Origin: Mytilus edulis
Taxonomy: Eukaryota > Mollusca > Bivalvia > Mytilida > Mytilidae
Length of the DNA stretch: 64,000 bases
Direction: 5' to 3'
NCBI RefSeq assembly: GCF_963676685.1
Contig: NC_092347.1
Location: 85,996,592-86,060,591, forward strand
How positions within the stretch are numbered: position 1 is the first letter of the stretch; every line of letters begins with the position of its first letter. Made by a program: the position numbers and the translations under genes. Under the pieces are notes generated by a model that did no database searches, was not told the DNA's origin, and saw only the letters and a list, made by a program, of their open reading frames with translations. Positions 36,901 through 47,500 of the stretch are shown one piece after another.

Positions 36901-38637
36901 ACACATTCACTCTGTGGTTTAACTTTTTAAAATTTTAATGCCTTTCTTATACTATTTTGAATTTGTACCAAACTTGGAAAGAAGCTTGTTTATGATCAAA
37001 AGCTAGTATCTAGAAGGACATTTTGTTTTCTTCTAGTTAACATTACATTCAGTGTGCAGTTAAATTTTTTAAACATTTATTACATAAACTATCCTGGATT
37101 TTTACCAAACTTGGACAGAAGCTTCTTACAATCAAAAGATAGTATCAACAGGAATATTTTATTGATTTGTTTCGTCATTTTTGTTGAGCTTGCGATAAAC
37201 AGAAAGAGTAGGCGAGACTGTGGGTTCCACGGAACCCTTACAAATTTTTTTTCTCAATGTACATAGAATATGAAAAATGAGCCATTCTCATTAGTATTGA
37301 TTTTATTTTAACATGTTATTTTGAGTGCATGGGTTGTGGTACCTCATTCAAATTGTAGCATGCAGTCTTCCTAAGACTTTGAGTTTTTTTCAAGTACTAC
37401 CAAAGGACATATTTGTTTTAGAAAAAAAAAGTTTTAATACAGGGAATGTAGTCAAGCTAGATTTCTTAGAACTCAGCTCAGCCCTCCTCTTTGATTTAGA
37501 TCCCTACAAAGCAAAAGATACACAGAGAAACATACAAATAATATCATTAAACTGTTAGTTTACCTTTTCTTTAACTTTTCTCAGTTATCTCTAGGTGATG
37601 CACATTCTTATTTATTAACTACAGCAGAAAATGAATTAGGTGTTGTCATGGCTACAAGTGAAGCAGGTAAACCTTTTTCCTAGATATATCTAGTTGTAGC
37701 TATTTACGATCAGATTTTCACATTTGTTTTTATCAAAACAATTTTAAGTCGAATTACATACATGTTTTAGCAATTAAAACCAATAATTCAAACTATTGTC
37801 CATCTGTTGAATCGTTGATCACATTTATTGTATGTGTATTTGAAATTTTTTCTATGAAACATATGATCATGTGATATTCATATGATACTGCATATCGGAA
37901 AATATGTGTTCTTCTACTTTCTCTTTTTTACAGCGTACAGTTTACTGTGAAAAGTATCCTACACAATATTTTATCCATTCATTTACTTTAATCCATTGAA
38001 CAATGCCATAAGAGTCTAAAAATAAATACATACCACATGTACTTTTATTTATACAGCAAAGATTAAACTGCCTCATGTAAAGACCAAAACCATGAACAAA
38101 ATCAATAAACGGTATTCAATTTGATGCAATAAATTAGTCAGTTATCGTTTAGTATATAAAAATAAGGAGATATTGTATGATGCTCATGAAAAAACTATCA
38201 ATAAACAATAGGAATAGTGGACAAAGATGTTAATAGTTACAGGTGACTGTATGGCCTTCAACATTGAGATTAACCATTAACAATAAAGTAAGCTAATAAA
38301 GGCCTCACTACATTCAAATGTAAAACAATTTAAGAGAAAAAATAACAGCCTGATTTTTACATGTACTACAACAATTAATAAAAAACAATATATAGTTAAC
38401 AGAAAGAAAAGAAAACTGTTGGATAACAGGTTCCTGTTTTAGGACAGACAACTAATTATTTAGAGGGCATATTTCAGTGGGCAGGTTTGATTGAATTTTT
38501 AACATTAATTTTACATTTCAGGTGCTAATATGGATCCAATCAGTTGGTGCGAAATGAAATGTCCAAAAACATTAGCAATAGAACACAGAAAAGTAGCAAA
38601 AGTACAGCCAAAATATATACAATATACTGATACGTAA
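27922..38637 (+). CDS. EXOSC1: Exosome complex component CSL4, 8 coding exons, complete
   Basis: Exons: 27922-27949, 31105-31226, 32787-32858, 33328-33416, 34217-34250, 36114-36164, 37585-37666 and 38522-38637. The total is 594 nt (197 aa; human about 195), with GT-AG junctions and phases that agree. The start MSAPRICVPGQRI matches the N-terminal barrel domain of the family. The central S1 RNA-binding domain includes FRGQIRKEDVRATEKDK, then FRPGDIIVARV and YLLTTAENELGVVM. The C-terminal zinc-ribbon-like part has SWCEMKCP (Cys169, Cys173). CSL4 is one of the three RNA-binding cap subunits of the RNA exosome (nuclear and cytoplasmic 3'-5' RNA decay). Exon 1 encodes only nine residues plus one base, followed by a 3.2-kb intron packed with nested transposons. 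Confidence 0.95.
28067..28128. repeat. Fragment of a repeat shared with 55935-56409
   Basis: TATGAGGCAGGCATTACCTG followed by GGGGACGAAGTCT matches, in reverse complement, the right end of the element inserted in the GALC minisatellite (about 56375-56409). It lies just left of the 28138-30154 element. Confidence 0.65.
28506..29137. mobile_element. 632-bp MITE-like element with GTTCGCACCC-array inverted ends
   Basis: It is flanked by the 9-bp duplication CATCACTGG (28497-28505 and 29138-29146). Both ends carry GGTCCGTTCGCGCCC as inverted repeats, followed by several diverged copies of a roughly 10-14-bp unit (GTTCGCACCC with ACAT or CATT spacers). The interior is AT-rich with no coding capacity. 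It is nested in the 2-kb element. Confidence 0.82.
29495..30113. repeat. Dispersed repeat ('ATACCCCCGCTTTAAAAAAG' type) with three ~166-bp internal units
   Basis: It starts with a small hairpin of C and G runs, followed by CTGTCCGTCCGTCCGTCAG. Three tandem units contain CAGATTCATCACTCGACAAC at about 29668, 29836 and 30001 (spacing about 168 and 165 bp). It interrupts the right TIR of the 28138-30154 element. Apparent reading frames across it come from the tandem units and are not genes. Confidence 0.75.
30231..30300 (-). repeat. tRNA-derived SINE head or tRNA pseudogene (Thr-TGT-like)
   Basis: On the minus strand there is an A-box-like TAGCCCAGTGGGTTAGCG, an anticodon-loop-like CTTGTAA and a good B box GGTTCGAGTCC with an intact T stem. 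The acceptor stem does not pair and the anticodon stem is broken, so it is not a functional tRNA. It abuts the right end of the 2-kb element. Confidence 0.65.
30565..30900. repeat. Dispersed repeat ('GGGCATTATGTTTTCTGGTC' type)
   Basis: It has two tandem partial units (GGGCATTATGTTT… and CCCACTTCAGGTTAAAGTTT each appear twice). The reverse-complement family member lies at about 44480-44770. Confidence 0.7.
31459..32321. mobile_element. 863-bp DNA transposon fragment with CCATATG-rich TIRs and 6-bp TSD
   Basis: TTTGGA occurs at 31453-31458 and 32322-32327. The TIRs of about 50 bp are imperfect and contain palindromic GGTCATGACCATATG and repeated GGACCATA motifs. The interior (about 31830-32050) holds a short open segment ending in a Cys-rich tail (KDCAHPRLANAKELPCGSKC, then HPKPTCKNNCN, then stop), possibly the 3' end of a lost transposase. 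It lies in EXOSC1 intron 2. The superfamily is unknown. Confidence 0.7.
32410..32590. repeat. Dispersed repeat ('GGCCACCAATGGGTCTTCAA' type)
   Basis: Nearly identical to 53820-53990, with a fragment at about 58880-58930. It contains GGGGAATGTGTCAAAG, AGCAGACAACAGC and CAGCTGGCCCCT blocks. Apparent minus-strand reading frames here are repeat-derived. Confidence 0.75.
33425..33690. repeat. Dispersed mussel-type repeat in EXOSC1 intron 4
   Basis: Contains 'caggctcctgacttgggaca' and 'acctaacctgggacagtgg', matching 3590-3700 and 19500-19560. Confidence 0.65.
35797..35960. repeat. 164-bp hairpin-forming inverted repeat
   Basis: Arms of about 65-75 bp, GAAATAATTCATGGAAGCC… and its reverse complement, are nearly identical. 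The loop has TTTTATCCCTCGCTAACGCTC followed by AGGATAAAA. It lies in EXOSC1 intron 5. A transcript of this strand would form a long double-stranded stem. Confidence 0.88.
36285..37225. repeat. Dispersed repeat with ~190-bp tandem units
   Basis: It begins near CGACTTTAGTCGATAAAGCG and (CGG)-rich sequence and ends near GGTTCCACGGAACCC. Units with TTCACTCTGTGGTTAAA recur at about 36337, 36532, 36719 and 36905, with a diverged fifth at about 37046. It lies in EXOSC1 intron 6. Confidence 0.75.
38155..38480. repeat. Dispersed mussel-type repeat in EXOSC1 intron 7
   Basis: Contains 'aataaggagatattgtatga', 'tgtatggccttcaacattga' and 'caggttcctgttttaggaca', a diverged copy of the 3348-3770 family. 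Confidence 0.6.
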
Positions 38638-38641
38638 ATAA
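38636..38641 (+). terminator. Possible EXOSC1 polyadenylation signal overlapping the stop codon
   Basis: The stop TAA (38635-38637) runs directly into AATAAA. If used, the 3' UTR would be only about 20-30 nt. Other AT-rich candidates lie downstream, so use of this one is uncertain. Confidence 0.4.
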
Positions 38642-41554
38642 AAATTGAGAATTAAAACTGCATTACTGTTTATTTTGCCTGTAACGTTGAGAGGTCAAAA
38701 TCCAAAAGAAAAATTGAAATGAAAATATAGGATACATTAATAGGAAAAGGCAGTCTGTCTTAAAAAAAAATCAAAAATTTCTTGATTACTCAAATTACTG
38801 ATGTACGTAAACCAATCCATGGTGAAACATCAAAGGTCATTATAAATAAATTAAAATGTAGGAGTATAACTGTTTAATGCAATGAGACACAAATCCAACA
38901 ACACAAGGTAATAACAAAAATATGTTGTACATTTAAAGGTCAGGTTTACCATAAGGCATTCAACAATGAGCAAAATAAATAAACAAAGGTAATATAAGTA
39001 ATCTTTAGAAAGTGCTCATAACTTGTGAAATCCTCGTTTAACAAATATGAACACAGTTAAAATATTGATATTATGCCCCTTAAATACATTTTGGTAAAAT
39101 AACAATGCGAGATACACACAAGCACTTACATAAGTAATAAATAAAAGTCTTAAAAGTGAAGTATATGTCAGAGAGCTATCAACAATATAGATTAAGAAAA
39201 GATTGCTAAAGTTCTTACCTTGGTCACAGCTTCAATTTGTATTATAACAATTGCTTGATACATGTCATATTTCACTTTGTTCATGTACCTTCAATCAATG
39301 TATACTACCTGTTTTGATATCAATTATTATCCAAGATGTTTCATTACTTTGCCCCTAGACAAATTTAAGGTGAAAGTCACATCTGACAAGTATTGAAAGA
39401 GTGTTCAGATTATATTTCATTCTAGATCTTCTAGCACTTCTAACAATTATTCCTCATTACCTTCACCTATTGTTTATTGTTGACAATCATATGTTAACAC
39501 TTGTATGTTTTGATTCTTTTGTGACTTTGTGTTGGTTGTTTTCTGTCTAATTTATAAAAACCTACATCATCCCATTAGGCATAAACGCCTAGAAGAATTA
39601 AAGTTACAGTACCTCAATTATTCCTTCAGAAATGTAATTTAATGATAATTGTTGTTGTAATATTACATATGATTGTTATCTTATAGAAAAAAAATTGGAT
39701 ATAGGTTATCTATCTATGACACGAAATCAGTACATCCAAAACAACAACAAAAAAAGCTCACAAAAAGCAAAGGAACAGCGCTTTTATTGTTTATCTGCCT
39801 CTAAAACTTATTTGTGAGGCTAATACTTACTAGTTAGGTGATGAGATAAAATGACAATGATAAACATGCATCCATATCACAAAAGATGTCCTACAATTGT
39901 ACCAACAAAGTTATTTGGTTGTGGTTACTTGTCTTTTTGGTACAAGGAATGCATAGTACAGTAATATGTATGTTTGTTTATTTGTCTGTGTTCAAACTTA
40001 CAATGCATAATTTATATGACAACCATATATTCAATAAATGTATAAAATATAATTCTGTAAACACCTAAAAAGTGTACAAAACATCACCAATAATAAAAAA
40101 AAGAAATATGAAATGTAATTATCTATAAATATTTTGCGATAACATATATCCTTCATTAATATGATTATAATGTTAAATGAATCATTTCAATCTATTTTGA
40201 TTTGACTTTAAAAATCTTGAAGTTTATACAATTAAAACAATTAAAACCGAACATAAAAATGCTATAAAGGGGAAAGATGACACATAATATAGATTCTACC
40301 ACTGCATCAAGTGTAAGCCGAGAGAGGTTAAAAATTATATTGTATGAGATTTGGTGGTGGAATCTGTTTCTCTAATGTTTTTAAGGCAATATAAGGACAA
40401 ACTTAACCTAATGTTTTTAAGCCAATATAAGGACAAACGTAACCTTTCTTTTCGAATGATCTGCAAACAGATATATTCTTTCTATGTGACGTCATCAGGC
40501 ATGATCTCCTTCTTTCATGACGTCACAATGGGAATTTCAGAGGAGAGCAAGAAAATTTTTGAGGTCATAATCAAATTTTGACCAATGAAGAACTGACATC
40601 AAACATAGCACATGATGATTAAATAAAAATAATCAACAGGTGAGGATAAGGATAAATCAAGTAAGTATTAGAGAAATATAAATTCCACAACTGCAATGAG
40701 TATGTTACGATATTTCTCCACTCGAGACAGTTAAATTTTAATATTGAAAGTGCGAAGCTTGCTGAGCTTTTAAAATTATTAAAATTTAACTGTTGAGAGT
40801 GGAGAAATATCGTAACACACGAGATACAGTGGTGGAATCTGTTTCTCTAATGATTTTTGTTCTTCCTTTTCAAAGATCTGAAGAAAGTTGTGTACTATTT
40901 ATGTGATGTAATCACTCATCAGACATTGTCGCTAATTTTGATGACATCACACTAGGAAAATTTAGAAGAAACCATGAAAATTTAACATCACAATTAAATT
41001 TTGACCAATCATTTGCCAATAACAGATTTTTCACTAGTGAGGAGAGATATTTTTCTCACACTGCTCAAGGATTTGTATACAAATCCTTGCACTGATCAAG
41101 AAATGTGAAAATAGCACAAAAATAATCAAAGGGTCAGGAACACAACAGGAACAGAATAAATCAGTTCAGAATAAGAGAAACATGAAAGAACAATTCAATT
41201 GAAATTAAGGATGGAACAATTTGAATAAGGAACAGTTCCTTTATTTTTGTTTTTCATATTGAGAGTATTTTTCTTGATCTGTTAGATGCTTTTATTTTCC
41301 TTTTTTATTAGAAATTGTTTGAATCAAAATATATCAATTCTTTTCAAAATTAACAGTGAAAAAAATGGTTGTTGAAGTGGATAAAAAAAAACCAGAGACA
41401 AGTGTCCGTTGTTGTCCACTTATCTTATTTTTTTCTAAATTGTTACTTAGTAGTTTTTTTTAAATATTCCATGAGTGAACAATCTCTTTGAGAACATTTT
41501 TAATTTGCATAACCACTTCCGGTCAGATCATGTGATTTACAGTGTTTGTTGACA
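38642..41554. other. EXOSC1-GALC intergenic region
   Basis: About 2.9 kb with no recognisable coding sequence. It holds a diverged dispersed repeat at 38870-38990, a locally duplicated segment (GGTGGAATCTGTTTCTCTAA at about 40355 and 40845) and the hairpin at 40703-40817. The GALC promoter should lie in the last few hundred bases, but no specific motif was identified. Confidence 0.55.
40703..40817. repeat. 115-bp hairpin-forming inverted repeat
   Basis: The left arm TGTTACGATATTTCTCCACTC and the right arm GAGTGGAGAAATATCGTAACA are perfect complements. An inner AT-rich pairing follows, around GTGCGAAGCTTGCTGAGC. It lies upstream of GALC and resembles the hairpins at 19768 and 35797 in size and loop composition. 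Confidence 0.85.
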
Positions 41555-44500
41555 ATGTTTCTGACACCGGTTGCTTGTTGTATTTTATGTTACCTTTGCA
41601 CAAATAGTTATGCTGAAGAAGTGACATACCCTGTTGACGACACTTCTGGATTAGGAAGACGATTTGATGGCATAGGAGGCCTCAGTGGAGGAGGAGTACA
41701 TTATAATTTATACCTTTTACTTTGAAATAAATCTGCTGATCTGCTGAATTTTGATCTTTTTGATTGTCTTTTGATTGTTTTATAATAATAGCAATACTCA
41801 ATAGTAGCATTATTCACATTAATAAAAACCTTGCAATAATTTTTAGATTTAAAGTATATTGTACGTAATGTATCTACGAAACTAAAGCTCTTATGTCCTT
41901 TCTTTACTATTTGTGGACCATAGAGCTATGGAAATCTATTTCAAAATATTATTTGATAATAGTGTTAAGGAAATGACTATTCAAACATGATTAGGTATGT
42001 CATATCCTAGAAAAATGTCTAACAAAATGAATTATATATATTGACAAGTTATGCATGGACTTTAACAATATTCTTTTTGGAAATAAGTGTGAACTAAACA
42101 TGGGTCGCAATTCCAATTGTTTTTCAAAGATGGTCAGCAAAAAGTCAAAAAATAACATAAGGACCTTAGAGTTACGGTTCTACAGCTATACCTAATGGTA
42201 CTAAATAACTGTAACAACAATTGAGCCTTATAAAAGAGTGAATAATCAGTTGTAATTAAATTACCTTTTCTATAACAAACTCACAAACACTTGTCTCAAA
42301 AAAGAATTACCTATAGTATACATTTTTATATATAAAGATAGGACAAGTGCCTGTGCTCCATCTGTGTATTTGTGTTGACTTACTAGTGCTAAGCCTTAAA
42401 GTTTCAGTAATTATTTTAAAATGCCCCAAAGAGATTAACTTACCCGATACATTAAAAAGTTAAATGGTAAATATTACGGAATGTGGAAGACACGATAAGA
42501 ATAAGCTGTTAAAAAAATGTGTAAAATAATTGTCGATTTTATGTTTTAGGCAACATCAGTGCTGTTACAAAACTACCCAGAACAGCAGAGGAATGAAATC
42601 TTGGATTATTTATTTAAAGTAAGGTGCCAAATTACAACACTATAGCAACAAATAGAAACAAGAAAATGATCAAATCAAGTTTAAAACTATTGTCATTTAA
42701 AAGAAAATAAGACTTTATAAGTAAAAAATTGTTTTGGATTTTTTACATTTTTTGTGTACTCCATTGTAAAGAATAATTAAAACTCAAGGATAACTTGTGT
42801 TCTCTTCCTGATATTTCATTTAGCATCCTAGTAATCATGGTAAATGGGAAATTTTAAAATACCATCTTATTTCTAAAAATTATAGCATCACATGTACACT
42901 GTATATATATCCATAACATTATCTTTAAGTCAAAACCAATAGACCACTTTCGAGTTCATCCGTCACCGGAAAAAACTCGTCAATTATACGCGCCTTTATC
43001 ATCGTCATTTGTGCGTTTGGGGGCGTCGTCACTTCCTTCCAATGTTGAGCGAGTGGTTGGAAAACTATAATTCTATATTGTACGAATTATTCGGCAAATT
43101 GAATTCTCAAAATTGACAATCAACACTGCTGTCATTAGGGAAATGTCAGTAAGTACCTACAGAGCAACCATTATTTCTAGTTTATCCTGCACAAAGACGA
43201 TCACTAAGACGCTTGATGAACGTAAATAGTGCAGGGATACAGGCGAGCCCCTCTATCTGGTAAATGACGTCATAAAGGCGTGTATAATTGACGAGTTTTT
43301 GCCGGTGACGGATGAACTCGAAAGTGGTCTATTCAGATAGCATCAAAGTTCACATTCAAGAAATATAGCATAACATAAAATGTACGGTCCGTGATCCTAA
43401 AAGGCCACGGAAAGATCACTGGCTCAGCTATCCATTGAATGAAAATATCAGCCCCATATATTGCAATTAACATGTTCTCATTTTGAATATGTACATGTAT
43501 TGAAGTTGATTTATTGGAGTTTCAAAGATAATTCTTTTATACTGCCAAAGATTTTTTGTGTTTATTTGATCATGGGTTCTGGAACATCAGATGGATTTTT
43601 TTATTATTTTTGAACATCAAAGGAAATACGTGTTTGGTGAACAAATTTCTATATACATGATAAATATTCATCAATTATGTACATGTTCTTCAGACTCATT
43701 TAAACATAATATAAAAGTTAACGATCCACTGAAAAATAAATTTGTTGAATGAAATTTAAATTCTTTCATTTGACATGTTTTATATTTGATGTTTACATTA
43801 TTTTTAGGTCTCAGTAAATTTCAAACTATTATGTGTACCCTCATGAAAAAGAATGTCTGAATTTTTGCTGAGTTTTGCTGAATAGGTTCTGGACCCTAGC
43901 TGAATGCATGCTGAACCAAATTTTGGGATCTGAAAACGTGCTGAAGCACTTTTTCCAAATTCTGAACAAATACTGAAAACTTACTGGAATGTTCAGATTT
44001 GTTGAAAAAGTGCTGTAACATTTTCTGAAAAGTTCAGACTGTGCTGAAAAATTCAGACATCGCTGAACTGAAGCTGAAAATAATCTGAATTGTTCAGTTA
44101 TTGCTGAACTCCTCAGACAAACATCTGAAACTATGCTGAAATTTTTTTGATATCTTTGAACAGTGCTGAATTTTTCAGAACAGCCCTGAAAACTTTCTGA
44201 ACAGATTTTCAAGATCCTGAAATGTTCAGAAACAATACTGAAATCATTCTGAACAGAATAAATACTTGCTTAATTATTCAGAGAGACATCTGAAAATGTG
44301 TTGAACTATTCAGACAGTGTTGAATTGTTCAAAACAGCTAAAAAAAAAGCTTTCTTAAATGATAGAAAGCTGAACTGTTCAGAACAGCTCTAAGAGCTTG
44401 TATGAACAGATTTGCCAGATGCTGAACTGTTCAGACAGAATACTGAAAATCTTCTGAAAATAATACAAACAAGAATGTGTCCACAGTACACAGATGCCCC

Positions 44501-47500
44501 ACTCACACTATCATATTCTATATTTAGTGGACCTTGAAATTGAGGTAAAACTCTAATTTGGCATTAGAATTAGATAGATCATATCATTAGGAACATGTAT
44601 ACTAAGTTTCAAGTTGCTTGGACTTCAAGTCTTCATAAAAAACTACCTTGAACAAAAACTTTAACCTAAAGCGGGACAGACAGATGAATGGACGGACAAA
44701 CAGACAGACGAACAGACCCACAGACCAGAAAACATAATGCCACCGGCCTCTACTATCGTAGGTGGGGCATAAAAAATATTTTTCAAACTTTTATATCAGA
44801 CCAGAGCAGAATACATGTACACCAAAGACCACCAAACTGAAGTTGTTTTTTTAATTACATGAGTTGATCTGCAGTCAATTGGCGTTTACAACGTAAACAA
44901 TTAATTTTTAGAGCAGAGTAATTAATATAACATAAGCATTGTGACATATGATTTTTAAGGGAAAGTTTAAGAATTTGGGTTGTATCTTTTTGAGATATTA
45001 GCCAATCAGTAAAATCAAAATATATTCGAAGTGAAAATAGTTTATATAAACAAATAAAAAAATCTCAAAATCATTAACTACATATACCAAAAAAAAAGGG
45101 GGGGTTGTCATTTAAGATTCTCCCACTCAGGGGCACCCAAATGTAATCATGTCCACAGGTACCTGTGAAATCTACGATAAACAATAATAAGCTGGCTTTC
45201 TATTTAAAGTCATGAGTACACTATTAATAATGTTATGATTGATAATCACATTAAAAACTGAAGATCTTATATCAATTACAATTTATAACAAGTTTGTTTT
45301 TTCTACAATAAATTTCCTTTCTTTAAAAGTCCTGATTCCCCAACTTGCAAAACATAATCTGTTAATTTTGGGGGCGAATTAACCAGGTCCGATTTGACTT
45401 GGTGCCGAACTGTATATAACGGTGCCGATTTGACAAGGTGCCGGAATGTCTAGAATTCATTTATATGAAGACTTGAGAGGCATACTAAAATTATACCAGC
45501 AAGTACCTATGTTATATTAAAATATTGACACCGGAGGTCTTGCCAGGTGTCAATGTGTCTTGGTGTCGAAGTATTTATAAAAATTCAAAATTTGAAAAGG
45601 GAACTTACGTTGAAATTATTTGCGATTTTTTCGATAGCCTATCCGTTTTTGCTGGTGCACTGCCAGTGTTAATTTTATCTGTAGAAGAAGTTTTCTGAAT
45701 CTCTCTCCAAGTTCTTAAATATGCCTTACTTAATTGTATTTCGGCATAAAAAAAAGAACTAAGAAAAATATCAGATTAGTCAATCGTTGTGTTGTAAATA
45801 CAGTGTTATTTACAAGCACTGATAGTACAGTCAATTATATAGGGAGTTAAAACGTTTTCATGATCTGAGCTGGTCCCCTGCTGGCTACTACACTATGTTC
45901 GTAGAGAGTAGATACCAGTTTAATAAGTGAAACCTTTCTGAACCGGAAACACATAATAAATTACGTCAACAAAAAACTATTTAGGCGCCCTAAATACGAT
46001 TTGTGAAATGATGGCTATATTTATCAGATAAGTATATTACAGTTTGAACTGAAATGTTTATTGCTAATTTTAAATCATATTTAAAGATAAAAGTTTATTG
46101 AGACAATCTATAAATACCATTTTTGAGAAAGTCAACACCAGAAAATAAATTAAAATGAAGAAAATCCTTGAAATTATGTATTGAACTTGTGCACATCATT
46201 ATGCACTGACCATTCAACTTACATGTATTTAGAGAAAATCAGAGGAGGAAGGGGAATGCCCTTGTTTTTTTGTAGGAACCAGCTGTTTTTTTACTTTAAT
46301 GGGGAAAAAAGAAAAAGGGGGGGACATGCTTTTGCAAGTTTGGGTATGTGAGATACAGGGGTTGAATATGGAACAAAGGGAGGGGGAGAATGTGAGAGAA
46401 TTCATGATTTTTTTTTTTACAAAATAACTGGATTTGGTAAATGAACCATATTTTGGGAACCAGCAGTTTTTTTTAATTTGAGGGACAAAAAGGGGGGGGG
46501 CATGCTTTTGCAAATTTTGGAATGTGAATTATAGGGCATTGTGGGGATTTGGAATTGAGTGAGGGGGAGGATGTCAGATGTGAGAGGAATAATGGAAAAA
46601 AAATACATAAAAAGCAGGATTTCGGAAATGAACCATATTGTGCCCCTAACCTGAACTTAGATATGACACATTGCTTTTCTTTATGAAAGTATCAATCAAT
46701 GGCAGATACAGGGTGCCAGGGTCCCACATATGGAGCTTCATATATATGATAATTGCATAGACTTTTTACAAGTATTCACACCAACAGGAGCGGATCCAGA
46801 CATTTTAAAAAGTGGGGGTGCGGCAACTATATGTCCCAATTCAAATCGACAAATGCATTGATCATTAAAAAAAGGGGCGCCCTTTCCTCTAACAAAATCA
46901 TGGATCTGCACCTTTCAATACAGAAAACTCTAAGAAATTTTATACTTTTTTTCGCTTCCCTTCTAAAATTTTTTTTTTTTCATGATATTAAATCAATCAA
47001 TTAAAAAAATGGCATTATGAAAAAATCATAATTTATATTGAATTAGAAAATAAGTAAGACATTGGATTCTTTGTGGATTGTATTTTCTTGCAGGTGAAAG
47101 TCCTGCATCTTCCACAGAAACTTTTTGAAATTCAAGCAGAAATTGAACTGATCTAAGTTTGAAGCTCTGAAACTTCAATTTTGATTAATACAGAAAGAAA
47201 GAGAAGTTTACATATATTATAATCTGATTTTTATACGACCGCAAATTTTGAAAAAATTTTCGTCGTATATTGCTATCACGTTGGCGTCGGCGTCGTCGTC
47301 GTCCGGCGTCCGAATACTTTTAGTTTTCGCACTCTAACTTTAGTAAAAGTGAATGGAAATCTATGAAATTTTAACACAAGGTTTATGACCACAAAAGGAA
47401 GGTTGGTATTGATTTTGGGAGTTTTGGTCCCAACATTTTAGGAATTAGGGGCCAAAAAGGGCCCAAATAAGCATTTTCTTGGTTTTCGCACTATAACTTT

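Noticed and set aside
43841..44212. 123-codon minus-strand frame rich in Phe-Ser and Phe-Arg
   Set aside because: Produced by the CTGAA/TTCAG repeat array. No family resemblance is seen.
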